From positions 6,903,501-6,967,500 of the forward strand of contig JAYKKT010000046.1 of NCBI GenBank assembly GCA_036023115.1: DNA of 64,000 nucleotides, in the 5' to 3' direction. The notes beneath the pieces were generated by a model. The model was not told the DNA's origin, did not search any database, and saw only the letters and a program-made list of their open reading frames with translations. The stretch is from Brasenia schreberi. Lineage: Eukaryota; Streptophyta; Magnoliopsida; Nymphaeales; Cabombaceae. A program made the position numbers and the translations under genes. Below, one piece after another: positions 54,401 to 64,000 of this stretch. Position 1 is the stretch's first letter. Every line of letters starts with the position of its first letter.

Positions 54401-57400
54401 TGTATATAAACTGCACAACAGATGGTCAATTTGGAGTACACGTACAACGGCATACCAGACTAGCAACATTGGTGAAACATGATTTCATCCATGAATCCTT
54501 TCACCCGTATGAAGAAACCTCCTATCTTAGCATGGTTCAAAAGCAATAGCACATGGTGCACTAAGCAGCAGGTCTTTCCCTTTTCCATAATACTATGCAA
54601 TCACCTACTTGTATCTATAATCAACCAGCCAATCTCAGAAACAGCTTGGTATACCACCAAAGCTACACAAAGTAGGCAAAACCAAAACCACAATCAAACC
54701 TTATCCCACACGATTCATTGTCACCATCATCCTATATGATGTTTCATGTTAGCATCTTAACTCCAAAAAGGCAAGATCACCTTTTTATTGTTTCTCTCAA
54801 ACACTTTTAAGGCATTTATCTACCACAAGTTAGGAATTCACACTTCATATAAGGAGGCCAATAGCAAAGTAGTACCATGAGGGAAAAGTCAGAAACAGGA
54901 GGGTTTTATTCAAAGAAGAAGTTAGTCAACCATGCTTGTAGCTCCCTGTGTTACCCTCACATTAACCAGCCTTTTACCACACTTGATAGGGTCGGCTAAA
55001 GAGTGAACATGAGGACTTCATAAAAGATGACCATTTTAGTACTACTTTCACTCAAGCATGGTTAACTTCAAATTTTTGATGGGATCCAATGCATTAGCAG
55101 ATCGCAACCCCTAGTCAAAGATCTCACATAGTATTATGCCTGCTAGCGGCTACCAACACAAACCTCCTCTTTTATCCAAGCTTGGGACTGACTATGCAAG
55201 AGTGAACCCACTACCATGGGTCGAGTTACAGGTTCCATGATTATCACAGAAAAGGTAAGACAGAAGAGAAGGAACCAAGCAACAACATAAATGAAGCCAT
55301 CAATTTAGCCAACTAAAATCAATTCACGAATACCAAAAAAAGCAGCTACTATCTGAAACACCATAGTTCTCATCTGGTTACCAAAACTGACTCTTTTCCC
55401 ATGCTAATTGAGGTTGGCTACATGGGTTCTTCATTGTTGTTGTCATATATTTGAAGTAATATCCACATTGATTTAACTCCAAAGGGTAATGTTTTCATGC
55501 TTCCTTCCAACACATTTTAATCCCTCTCAGCATCCTTTCTATACAATTATTCCATAATAAATCCATCAAGTAGCCAATTCAAATCAGGTCAATAGATTCA
55601 AGAGAAACAGCTCCTTATCTAAATCTCAACATGTGCTCGTCTAGTAGTCAAGAAAACAAGTGTTTCCCATGCTAAGTGGGGTTGGCTACATGGATTCTTC
55701 ATTGCTATTGTCATCTATCTTGAGCAATATTCACATTTTAACTCCAAAAAGTAAGATCATATTTTACAGCTTCCTTCCAATACCTTTCAAGCATTCTTAG
55801 CTTCTTTTGTCCACAAACTTTCAGTAATGAAGCAACCAATGTACTGATATAGCCAATACAAATCAGGCCATGAAGACCAGTAGAAACTACCTATCAGAAA
55901 CTCAACCAAGAGCTCCTGTCCTTAACAAACCAACTATGTTCCTGCTCCAAGTAGGGCTTGCTACATGGATTCTTCATTTGTTGTCATCCACATAGGGTCA
56001 TCCCCACCTTTAACTCCATTCTAACAGCTCAAATGAGGAGGCTACATTTGAGCCATCTTTTCACATGCCCAAACCACATTGATCACATCTCTCATTTTTT
56101 CACAACCTGGTATCCGAGAATTTCACCAACCTGAAAGTTGGTTATTTACTTATTTGTACCTAATGTAGCAGCAGCTTCGGCAACTATGGAACCTTTCACG
56201 ATCTCTATGTTCTTTTCAACTTGTGAAGGGTTCTGACAGTTGTTTCCATGTTCGCATTTCTGTTTCTATCTGGGCAGCAGCTGCAGCTTTCACTTTTGGC
56301 TCAGTTAAAAAACCTATTCTTTCCATAATAGTCTCCTTGTGGAGTTATATTACCTTGAGTGGCCTTCCATTCTGCTCATATGTGAAGCACCAAAGTTCCG
56401 TACAACTTTACATTTAGAACCATTTCTATATCTGGAACCACAAATATCAGCAATATCTAGTAGCGCATAGACATTTCAACTGAGGTGAGGATTCACTCTT
56501 ATCAATGATTTACGGTGAGGGTTCAGTGGTTCACCTTTATATACCCAAACCAGGACAAAGCAGGAGGGGCTCGTTTGGTAGCCAATAACCAGCATGAAAC
56601 TGTGTTGAATCTTGTACGAGTGTGATCTCTTCAGCAGTAATGCAAACAATCCATAACATGGAAGTTAGGCGCATTTGAGCGAGAAGAATACCAGGATGCA
56701 TGACATCCTAGGAAGTTCTCATGTTGCACCCTCTAGCAGACCCCATTTAGTGTGAATGTGATAAAAGGCTTGGTTAAGATTAAGGGTTAAAGAATGATTT
56801 TCTAATAGTCTATAGTTCAAGATCTTTAAATCGAACAATATTCAGAAGTACTATCATCAACGATCTCAAAATTTTCCTTATACAGAGGTGGACATAAGGT
56901 GTTACAAATTCCCCAAACCACATCAAAAAACAAAGAAGGCACATTCCTACCAGGAAAGCTGGTTGCTCCTTTATTATCCAATTTTAGTACCTCAAAATCA
57001 ATGTCAGCAATTACGCCGTAGTAATTGTTTCGACCAAAAAAAAAGCATCCATAAAATAGAATCAACCAAAACAATCACTAGAGAGATAGATGGATAGATA
57101 GATAGATAGATGGAGAGAGAAAGAGAGACCTGCTACACTGCTGGCAAAACCTCTGCATGATCCGGCCGACCATCACCATGCTCGCCTTGGCGTGCACTTC
57201 ACACACCTTATGACGACGATGGTAGTCCTTGGCGTTGCGGAGATCCGCCCTGCAATTCTCCACCTGACAGACGGCCCGCGTAACGACCGGTGAAGAAGAC
57301 GATGATCCCCCCACCCTCGTCCTCTTACAATTCCGGCTATCGGCCACCGGATAAACCTGCTCCCCGAGCTTCAACGCCAGAAGCCCGCCTCCCTCCTCCG

Positions 57401-57671
57401 CCTCGTCAGCCACCGCCCGCCGCCGCTTCTCCGCCTCTCCCTTCCCCTCGTCCGATCCCGACGACGATCCCTCGCCCGCACCCGCAGACGGGAAGAACTG
57501 CCGACCCGCCGGAGCTCTGTTCAACGGAGTAGCGACGAACAGATCCCCGTCCCACCTCCAATCACTCGCCTCCCATTCTCGGCTCGGCATCAAACCCTTT
57601 CCCTTCACCAAAAACCCTGGTGCTCTCGCGGCATAAAAACGGCTGCTATCTTCCCTAATTTCCGCCTCCAT
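46780..57671 (-). CDS. SPL: SBP-box transcription factor, SPL1/SPL12 type
   Basis: Ten exons on the minus strand: 57130-57671, 53806-53987, 52224-52909, 50476-50550, 48940-49047, 48746-48863, 48491-48632, 48265-48409, 47541-48170 and 46780-47250. The total is 3099 nt, 1032 residues, all junctions in phase. The start is the ATG at 57671; the open frame continues upstream only to a GTG. Early MEAEIRED and [15 protein letters not shown] are typical. The SBP domain spans residues 135-210. Zinc site 1 is C135, C140, C157, H160; site 2 is C176, C179, H183, C195. The nuclear signal [17 protein letters not shown] follows. The middle holds [13 protein letters not shown] and [15 protein letters not shown]; later come [13 protein letters not shown], ankyrin-like [10 protein letters not shown], and a hydrophobic segment [18 protein letters not shown] ending [10 protein letters not shown], as in SPL1/SPL12. 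These proteins bind GTAC-core DNA. Introns carry LINEs and a foreign exon. Confidence 0.95.
48457..48487. repeat. (GA)n/(CT)n repeat at an SPL splice donor
   Basis: The CT run on the coding strand starts three bases into intron 7, directly after the donor AAA/GTACTCTC. It makes up about a third of that 81-nt intron. Confidence 0.9.
49139..50411 (-). mobile_element. 5'-truncated RTE LINE with 16-bp target duplication
   Basis: In SPL intron 4, same orientation as the gene. It starts with the CAACAAC tail and AAGCCTTTTCCC terminus and extends 1.27 kb into the RT domain, including [13 protein letters not shown] and [11 protein letters not shown], with several frameshifts. It is bounded by GCACTCCACAGCAACC (49123-49138) and GCACTCAACAGCAACC (50412-50427), differing at one base. 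Confidence 0.92.
50551..52223. other. SPL intron 3, nothing recognised
   Basis: Intronic sequence without repeats I can classify. The phrase GTTCTCAAATTAGGGATA occurs twice about 100 bp apart near 51106 and 51207. Confidence 0.5.
53184..53345 (+). pseudogene. Captured acyl-CoA-oxidase-like exon inside SPL intron 2
   Basis: On the strand opposite to SPL a 54-codon block is open and framed by good splice signals: acceptor GTTTGCAG ending at 53183 and donor AAG/GTAAGA at 53345/53346. It encodes [20 protein letters not shown] followed by [13 protein letters not shown]. This resembles the C-terminal region of plant long-chain acyl-CoA oxidases (ACX2-type), flavoenzymes of peroxisomal beta-oxidation. 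No other ACX exon is visible nearby, so this is a gene fragment carried in as DNA with its intron borders, not a retrocopy. The family assignment is from memory of the motif and needs a search. Confidence 0.6.
54690..56060 (-). mobile_element. Cluster of decayed RTE-like 3' ends in SPL intron 1
   Basis: Versions of the RTE terminus (CTTTTCCCATACTA..GGTCGGCTACATGGATTC) recur near 54700, 54966, 55390, 55660 and 55945. Most are followed by degenerate versions of the next 80-150 bases (ATCTTAACTCCAAAAAGGCA, CTTCCTTCCAA). A piece similar to the LINE 5' leader (TATCCAAGCTTGGGACTGAC) lies near 55175. All are in the same orientation and much more diverged than the other copies. Confidence 0.65.
56735..56785 (+). 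mobile_element. Degenerate RTE LINE tail
   Basis: ACCCCATTTAGTGTGAATGT and AAAAGGCTTGGTTAAG resemble the terminal 40 bp of the RTE family in plus orientation. Confidence 0.5.
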
Positions 57672-57937
57672 CCCTAAAATCCACCCCCGGGAACTCACCG
57701 GAAAACTCCAGAGATTCCGTCAACCCCTATTCTCACTCCAATAACAAACCCCAAATCCATACGCCACAAAACAATAAAAACAACAAAATTCACAAAGGAG
57801 AACAAACCTCAAGAAAGCAATACAGAATCCACAAAAAACCGTAACCCTGATTTCCTCCAATCCTCCTCTAATCGATCCCAAAACTAGAGAAACAAGACGA
57901 TCCGGAAGCCATGAATCCACAGGAGAACAACTCACCT

Positions 57938-57958
57938 CCCCCCCCCCCCCCCCCCCCC
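57938..57958. repeat. Run of 21 cytosines upstream of SPL (G21 on the SPL strand)
   Basis: A pure C tract next to ACACACAC, about 270 nt before the SPL start codon. On the coding strand this is a 21-G run that may lie in the mRNA leader. The open frame reported here begins with GTG and is not a gene. Confidence 0.95.
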
Positions 57959-58989
57959 ACACACACGCTATAAATTCAACGCTGAAAACAAAATCAAGAA
58001 CCCCAAAAAAGAATTAAAGCAAAAAAGAAATCCAAATAGATGCAAAAGGAGAAATGGAACTAAAGAAAGTCTAATTCGTACTCAAAACTAAAATTTTAAA
58101 AAGGAGTGAGCCGAACGAAGACGAAAACGCATAAAAGATAAAGAAGGGACGTACGCTGGGGAGCAGTTTTCCCAGTACAAGCTTTGCCTTCAGCACAAGA
58201 GCTACACGACAAAGAATTACTACAGAAACCCAGATTAATATAAACCACCGTAATTAGATTAATCTCATCCCGGAGATTAACGCTGCGGTGAAAAGGTAAA
58301 AAGGATCACGAGGGAAGAGTGAAAAACGGGAAGCGTGATTAGCAAAAGTAATTAGTTATAAGTGCGCTTAATTAGTGGGACATCACTAACGTAATTTCAA
58401 CCAATGCCTTTCTAATGTCCGAATGAATTTGGGCCGTCCAATTTGGGAGATGGACGGATGTATGTAAAGGACAAACAAGAAGGGAAACGGTCTACATCCT
58501 CGTGGACCTTCTCATGAAAGAATTAGTTACCTCTTCACACGTGGCTTCTCTCCGTTGGTTGTTCTTTTTTGGTGGAATCCATTTTGATAGGGGCAATTGG
58601 GAAAACACGCAAGAGCCAAGCCCATCGTCTAGCAGCTTAGTTGGAGCGTGGTTGAGCTGGGAGATCTTAGATAGTTTAAACGTGGTATGACTGACTGATG
58701 TGGCTGGATCTTGAAATGTAAAACTTGATGATGAAAACTATTAGCCTATTCTTTTGTATGGTTATAATACAGTAACTACGATATAAACCGTGGCCTATAA
58801 AACAGCAATTGTTCCTAGATATGCTACTGTATGGATTCACTTTAAGTGTTACAGGTTTAAGCTTTTGAGTCAAGTTAATGAGACGAGCTTAAACTCAACA
58901 TAACATCCAACCAGGCCAAGTCGCTCGAGTTGGTGCTTGAAATCGGGTCGATCAACTATTTCAGTGAGGAACCAAACTCAAAGAGCAAC

Positions 58990-59085
58990 AATTCACCTCG
59001 CTAGGGGGTCGATCACAAGTTAAAGGTCATCAGCTCAAAACTCGGAGTGCATTGGTTTCTCCCTCACCATGGTACCATGACCGAT
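58990..59085 (+). mobile_element. tRNA-derived SINE remnant, subfamily B
   Basis: CACCTCGCTAGGGGGTCGAT, ACAAGTTAAAGGTCATCAG and GAGTGCATTGGTTTCTCCCT follow the order of the copy at 32603-32716. Limits are approximate. Confidence 0.6.
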
Positions 59086-59454
59086 CAAGTTACTTCAAGT
59101 CAACATTTTCACCTCCTGAAGAAAAAATTTCCCAGGAATCCAAATCTATGACAGTCACCATAAAAACGAACTAGACCGCGAAATTCGCTAATCTTTAATG
59201 CAATCCAAGAACTGTGGAGTACAATAGCAAGCACATTGTACCAAAGACGAGTCGATACGTTCGTTGTTTAGGCACTAGGGAATGAGTGAGCCCTGTGATT
59301 GAGTTAATTGGGCTCATTGGAATAGACTACATTGAAAAGCTTTTTATGTGTATCGATGCAATGTTTGTATGTAGTTCATGACCTTTATTGTGCCCTTGAA
59401 ATATCTAATGGATCGCCATAAAATATCCACCCATCAATTATTCATGCTTTTACC

Positions 59455-59482
59455 CAACCCCACCTAGTGTGTGAGAAGGCTT
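59455..59482 (+). mobile_element. RTE LINE tail remnant interrupted by a SINE
   Basis: CCCACCTAGTGTGTGAGAAG followed by GCTTGGTTG is a decayed RTE terminus. The SINE at 59497-59612 is inserted directly after it. Confidence 0.55.
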
Positions 59483-59496
59483 GGTTGTCGCTCTTC

Positions 59497-59612
59497 TATT
59501 TCAGTTACAAGAGGAGACCGAAGCCAAACACACACATGCACCTTATAGGAGTCAAACTCCCACCATATATAATGATGCGAGAGAGCCCTGCCGTTGAGCT
59601 AAACACTCTCGG
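59497..59612 (-). mobile_element. tRNA-derived SINE, subfamily A
   Basis: Minus-strand reading gives TTTAGCTCAACGGCAGGG, a good match to the tRNA A box, then GGGAGTTTGACTCCT as B box, and GTGTTTGGCTTCGGTCTCCT with CTTGTAAC. The flanks share GGTTGTCG followed by a similar pyrimidine stretch (from 59483 and from 59613), a probable target duplication. Confidence 0.8.
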
Positions 59613-59897
59613 GGTTGTCGTTTTCGATGGTAATTACTTTTGCTTTTGATCACTGTATTTTTCCAATTTAAAATGCCATTTTTTTCTCAACAAATTAATA
59701 TCTCGCGAGATTTTCCCTGTTTCTCTTTTGCAATTTAAACTTGTTATATGGCTTTGATATGGGTTGTGTATTAAATAACTATAGTTGTCAGCTTACACAC
59801 TGAAACGGGCATTAGAAACGGCACCTGCCTTGCTGAAACCTTTTTTCCCCACCGAAGAGCCACCCGCGTGCTTTCGTTGCCAAAGAAAATGGTGCCT

Positions 59898-60024
59898 GTT
59901 GCATTCAGAGCGTTAGCTCAAGGGCAGGGCTTTCTAGTGCCATTGCCGTTGGTGGGGAGTTCGACTCCTAGAGGGTACATGTGTTGGTGTGTGTTAGACT
60001 TCGGCCTCCTCTTGTAACAAGAAA
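59898..60024 (+). mobile_element. tRNA-derived SINE, subfamily A, best-preserved copy
   Basis: A 127-bp element. GTTAGCTCAAGGGCAGGG (A box) and GGGAGTTCGACTCCTAG (B box) are spaced like an RNA polymerase III promoter. The 3' block ACTTCGGCCTCCTCTTGTAAC is followed by AAGAAA. It is flanked by AAAATGGTGCCT (59886-59897) and AAAATGATGCCT (60025-60036), a 12-bp duplication with one mismatch. Confidence 0.87.
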
Positions 60025-61063
60025 AAAATGATGCCTATTTTGGTGTTCATTTTTTTGGCTGTTTATATCAATTAAGCTCAAAGGAATAAATGGGAAATAT
60101 AAATTGGACTCATAATTTAGGTGGTAGTAGGCGCTAGAACATAGCGAGTGCCTGTTTTGGTGCTCATAATAACGTTCTTTTTGATGATAATGGATAAGAG
60201 GTCCACCAAACATACTATTCCGGGTCTGACCAAGAGATCCAATTGCTAATAAGTCAAGGGACACACGTCTCACAAGCCAGCTTCAGGTAACACCTTTGCC
60301 TTTCAAAGTCAACAGGTTCAACCTCAACAATCGTGTTCAGGAGGTGCAGATGTGTTGGATCTGGATCGGATCAAACCTGATAATATTCACAAAAATACCG
60401 TTTTTAAGGACCTTGACTTTTGGGTGCTCACACTTTCAAGTTCTATTGTGCACAAAGCATGGGACTGTGACTTCATATGCCTAATTTGATTCAAAACTTT
60501 GGCACCAGGTCGACCACAGGAATTAGACCGAGGAGGCAGGAGCTTCGCATAAAAAGCCCAAGCACGTCTTCTCTCTCGTGTTACTACCTAGCCTTGCACA
60601 AAAATACAAGAGTCAATACTGTCAAACACGAAACTGAGTTCATGTAGGTCTAGGCTTAGCAGTTCTAGTACCAGGGACTGACATTACAGATCAAACAGAC
60701 CCAAAAGCGTCCCCTAGAAGTCTGTCTTCATGTGTATCTAGAAGCAACACGAAAAAGATTTGGTCATGTGGGGTCAACCTGTTTATGACATGAACATGAA
60801 ATGGCACGATATGAAGACAACCCAAACCCGAGCATTACCCTGGATGCAACCAAACATGCAAACTGGACGTGAAAATTAAAACTTTCTCGGCATGAACCAT
60901 GTGATATCGAAGGAGTATACATCCGGTTCGCCTCCCAACTCCAACTTTCGTACACAAAGGATAGTTAATGAAGGACAATACAACAAGGGAGACAAACACG
61001 ACACGATTTTGAGGTTGACTCGAACACGACATGATCTTTTGTGCCGTAGTTTGGTGAACATGG

Positions 61064-61079
61064 ACACACACACACACAC

Positions 61080-61145
<66 letters not shown>
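61064..61145. repeat. (CA)n(TA)n microsatellite
   Basis: ACACAC followed by a 64-bp TA tract. Open frames across it on both strands are artefacts. Confidence 0.96.
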
Positions 61146-61150
<5 letters not shown>

Positions 61151-61727
61151 CGTCTATCGAAACTGTTAATAAGAATCAGTTTTAATTGGATAAATTTTTC
61201 AAAAATAAGTCGGAGAAATGTCTTTGGATAGCCTTGATGTGATTGCATGACGACGATGATTGCATGACGATGATTAAAAAATCAAGCATATTTTGAATAG
61301 CTCACTTTCTTGCAATATGATTGCATGACGACGATGCATCTCTTAGCATCATGGCAACCCATCTCCACAATTCTTGAAACTTGCAGCAGAGTCTCTTGAC
61401 AAATACTGAAACGAGTCTCTATGGAGGAAGACCATGCTTATTATGCAGCAGTGCTGCACAGAAGTTCACAAATCTACCACAAATTATAATACAGAAAATA
61501 GCATAAAACATATGGCAAACTCTAATCGCTTTAGCTGAAAGGGTGTTTTCGCTCTTTTCTTTCCTTTGGTCTTCGCAAATTTATCGCGCCAAGCTGAACC
61601 TAACAGCAATAGTTCATGTTCATCTCCTCAAGCTTAACAAGCCAGCTCATGTTCGGTTTGATTCGATCACTATCCGAATCTGAATGAACCTGTGATGGAT
61701 GAGCTAAACTAAACTTAAACGAGCTTG

Positions 61728-61729
<2 letters not shown>

Positions 61730-61795
<66 letters not shown>
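61730..61795. repeat. (TA)n(GA)n microsatellite
   Basis: About 35 bp of TA repeat followed by about 30 bp of GA repeat. Confidence 0.95.
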
Positions 61796-61797
<2 letters not shown>

Positions 61798-63194
61798 TGA
61801 TATATATATAAATAGAAACTGGATCATGCTCACTCATGTTCATCCACTACTTATCGATGGCATGAGTATAATTTAAAAACATCAAGAGTTTTTTAAAAAA
61901 AGGTGAGGCTATAGCTATACACTCATGTCCTAAAAAAACAATGGTTTAGTATGAATTAACAACGTCAATAACGGTCAAGGCCTAATATATATATATATAT
62001 ATATATAAGAACCAGCTTTGAGTTTGTCTAGATGTGAATGACATTGCTATAACATCGCTAGCCAAGTTTGAAACCAGCTATAGAAAGATACCGACCAAGG
62101 CCAAGACCACCCAAAACCAAAATAAGGCCTTCACCCGTGCCAAGTGAGGTTATGTCCCCGTGGCGGAGGTGTGGTCCTTGCGCTTCGTACTTGACACGGA
62201 GGTCAGGTGCACCGTCGCTAGGTGCATAGAACTCGGTGCAAGTCGATATGAAAGGAGGTTTTCCTTTCATAGTTAGAGTTTGTTATAGAATTCTTTTCTT
62301 TTCTTTTCTTTTGTACTCTTGTAATAAGTGGATAATGAATTTCCACGTTAGGATCCGTTTGGGTTGAGCGTATTTAGATTTGGATCTAGGTTGTGGGTAC
62401 ATTTGTTTTGGGTCAATTGTAAGGGTTTGACCTTAAAACCCGTATCCACTTGGATTGTGGTTGAGGTCCCATATAAACCTCTTGTTGTGAATGATTCCAC
62501 CATATGAAATAAAACTTGATCTTCTTCTTCTTCTTGCTTTCAACCACGTGTGTGAGGGAGAAAGATCCTTAGACCGTGAGTGAAGGACGACGATCCAAGG
62601 AAGTGTCATGCCGCTGCATGCTACGAGAGAAGAAGAGCATAAGGGACACCGGAAATACGCTAGGTTTCCAGGAGGAAGAGTGACCGGTATGCGGGTAGCA
62701 AATTGAGCTGTGTCGCCGGGGTTCTGGGCCTTGATTTTGAGGCCGCCGGGAACCGGGTGGCAGGTTAGCTACATGGATTTTACTAAACCATCAGTTCACT
62801 AGAAAGTTTTGGGTCGATAGAATATGCTACATACTACCAACGGAGATGTGGTTCAATCCTATTTTTATAAGCATGACAAAGGTTTTAAAGCAGCAGGCGA
62901 AAAAGAATTTGTATTTTAAATGGATAATTAAACAATAAAAAGAATTAAAATGCATTTTCAGTATAAAAACAGATATTTAGGAAGAAGACACCTATAACTA
63001 TTAAAAATAAGAAAAATATTTAAAAGAGAGACCCTTTGACAATAGAAAGTAAACAACTCAGGGATTGCCACCTGATTGAAGCCTTTCAAGTGTGCCATGG
63101 TAATAGTTCATACTTCATAAACCATAGTTGCAGAGAAACACACTCCTCCCAGAGCTACCGTGTCTGTCTATGTCTATTTTTGTGTTTCAACTCA

Positions 63195-63290
63195 TATATA
63201 TCTATCTCACCGGGAGGCCAAAGCAAGGTATGCACGCTTAGGGAATCGAACTCACGGCCTTCAGCACATGAGGCAAAAGATTTGCCATTA
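63195..63290 (-). mobile_element. tRNA-derived SINE
   Basis: On the minus strand GCCGTGAGTTCGATTCCC is a very good B box. It is followed by GCGTGCATACCTTGCTTTGG and CCTCCCGG, the family's 3' block. Limits are approximate. Confidence 0.7.
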
Positions 63291-63595
63291 TATTCATCTT
63301 TATTAGTATTTATTTCTAGTTCCGAATGCAAGCATTGCGTCTACTATGCATTGCATACTTCATATATGATAGAAGTAGCTCTTTGTATGCGTCGGTCTTA
63401 CTTGGGGTGTCGTCATGGTTTTGAAATATCATTCTTTATGTACCCCAACTCCATTAGCCGTGCCCCAAAGTCTCCGGATTTCAGCAAAACCTAACTTTGT
63501 AGAATGATGGTATAACATCATTTTGATCTCATTTCTCATAAATACATTTTTCATCAACTATTTTGAACTCACTATCTTTATTTCTGCCATAGAAG

Positions 63596-63752
63596 GTATG
63601 AGAAATTAGACTGTAAAAACTTTAAAAGAGAAAGAAAACAATAAAGAATTATCTAACTTATATTGAGTTAAGTAGTACATGATTGAGTTTTACGGGTACA
63701 AAATTCATGTAATTGATCCCATCTAGTATGAGAAAAAGCTTAGTTGTTGTTG
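63596..63752 (+). mobile_element. Decayed RTE LINE 3' end
   Basis: GAAAACAATAAAGAATTATC, CTTATATTGAGTTAAG and CATCTAGTATGAGAAAAAGC with TTAGTTGTTGTTG correspond to the last 150 bp of the LINE. Confidence 0.75.
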
Positions 63753-63838
63753 AATTCAAAATTTACCCAACAATCACTTAAGATATAGCTAAAGTTTTGT
63801 TTAGATATGCTAGTAGCGGATGCTATCACGTATCAGGT

Positions 63839-63841
63839 TCC

Positions 63842-63894
<53 letters not shown>
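63839..63894. repeat. (TC)n(TA)n microsatellite
   Basis: CTCTCTC run followed by a TATATA run. Confidence 0.95.
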
Positions 63895-63897
<3 letters not shown>

Positions 63898-64000
63898 CAT
63901 GCTTCATTTTAAAGCCACTAATACTAAAATATAATCCCTTAATAAAATTAAGAGGGCCTTGCAATTGAACTAGCATGGGTTCCCAAGGGGAAAGAAGAAC

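Larger units (their letters stand above)
58330..64000. other. Right-hand intergenic region
   Basis: No gene recognised. It contains SINE copies, decayed LINE tails and several AT, GA and TC microsatellites. A stretch at 62270-62790 has promoter-like and polyadenylation-like words but no paired long repeat. Confidence 0.6.

Noticed and set aside
57720..57962. 80-codon frame upstream of SPL beginning in the G run
   Set aside because: The first codon is GTG, there is no ATG, and the product is repeat-driven with no family match.
59898..60024. Possible tRNA gene (A and B boxes present)
   Set aside because: The region does not fold into a cloverleaf with a paired acceptor stem by eye. It has a non-tRNA 3' body and a target duplication, so it is a SINE.
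62058..62790. Possible solo LTR or gene fragment (FYAPSDGAPDLRVKYEAQ frame, TATA-like and AATAAA words, TCTTCTTCTT tract)
   Set aside because: No TG..CA ends with flanking duplication and no recognisable protein domain could be established.

Overview
The window is nuclear DNA of a flowering plant. The evidence is a full SBP-box transcription factor (a plant-only family), a plastid-type P-class PPR gene, plant-style CDC48 and S-adenosylmethionine synthetase sequences, GT-AG introns with T-rich tracts, and AT-rich intergenic DNA full of microsatellites, RTE-type LINEs, tRNA-derived SINEs and non-autonomous hAT elements. I cannot name the species from the sequence.

Layout. (1) 1053-14002, plus strand: the 3' sixteen exons (1052 codons) of a WDR6-like WD40 gene whose 5' part lies before the window. 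Its introns hold two RTE LINE copies, one with a hAT element nested inside it. (2) 14003-20842: gene-poor, with SINE pieces and GAACCGG-rich repeats. (3) 20937-30133, plus strand: an eight-exon CDC48/p97 AAA+ ATPase gene. Every splice site reads cleanly, but exon 4 has lost about 130 nt (frameshift) in the N-domain linker and about 249 nt (in frame) of the D1 lid. Intron 1 carries a decayed RTE and a 1305-bp hAT element with a perfect 8-bp target duplication. (4) 30134-36588: intergenic, with a long (TA)n tract. (5) 36590-38589, plus strand: a broken S-adenosylmethionine synthetase locus that keeps a TATA box and an intron-like leader but lacks most of the N-terminus and has three single-base frameshifts. 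(6) 41154-45515, minus strand: an intact two-exon EMB2750/AtPPR2-type PPR gene (511 aa) with a shortened RTE in its intron. (7) 46780-57671, minus strand: an intact ten-exon SPL1/SPL12-type gene (1032 aa). Its introns hold a dated RTE insertion, a captured acyl-CoA-oxidase-like exon in the opposite orientation, and a cluster of decayed RTE ends. (8) 58330-64000: intergenic, with SINEs, LINE tails and microsatellites.

The genes do not form a pathway. They are unrelated housekeeping or regulatory loci: tRNA modification, protein quality control, methyl-donor synthesis, plastid RNA binding and transcription. Exon joins were checked by reading frame: the WDR6 exons total 3159 nt, SPL 3099 nt and PPR 1536 nt, all divisible by three, whereas CDC48 totals 2060 nt and is not.

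The main points of interest are the two broken but otherwise well-conserved housekeeping genes (recent pseudogenes or assembly faults), the captured exon, the two hAT elements with intact 8-bp duplications, the RTE copies with recognisable target duplications, and a tRNA-derived SINE family with about ten copies in 64 kb.
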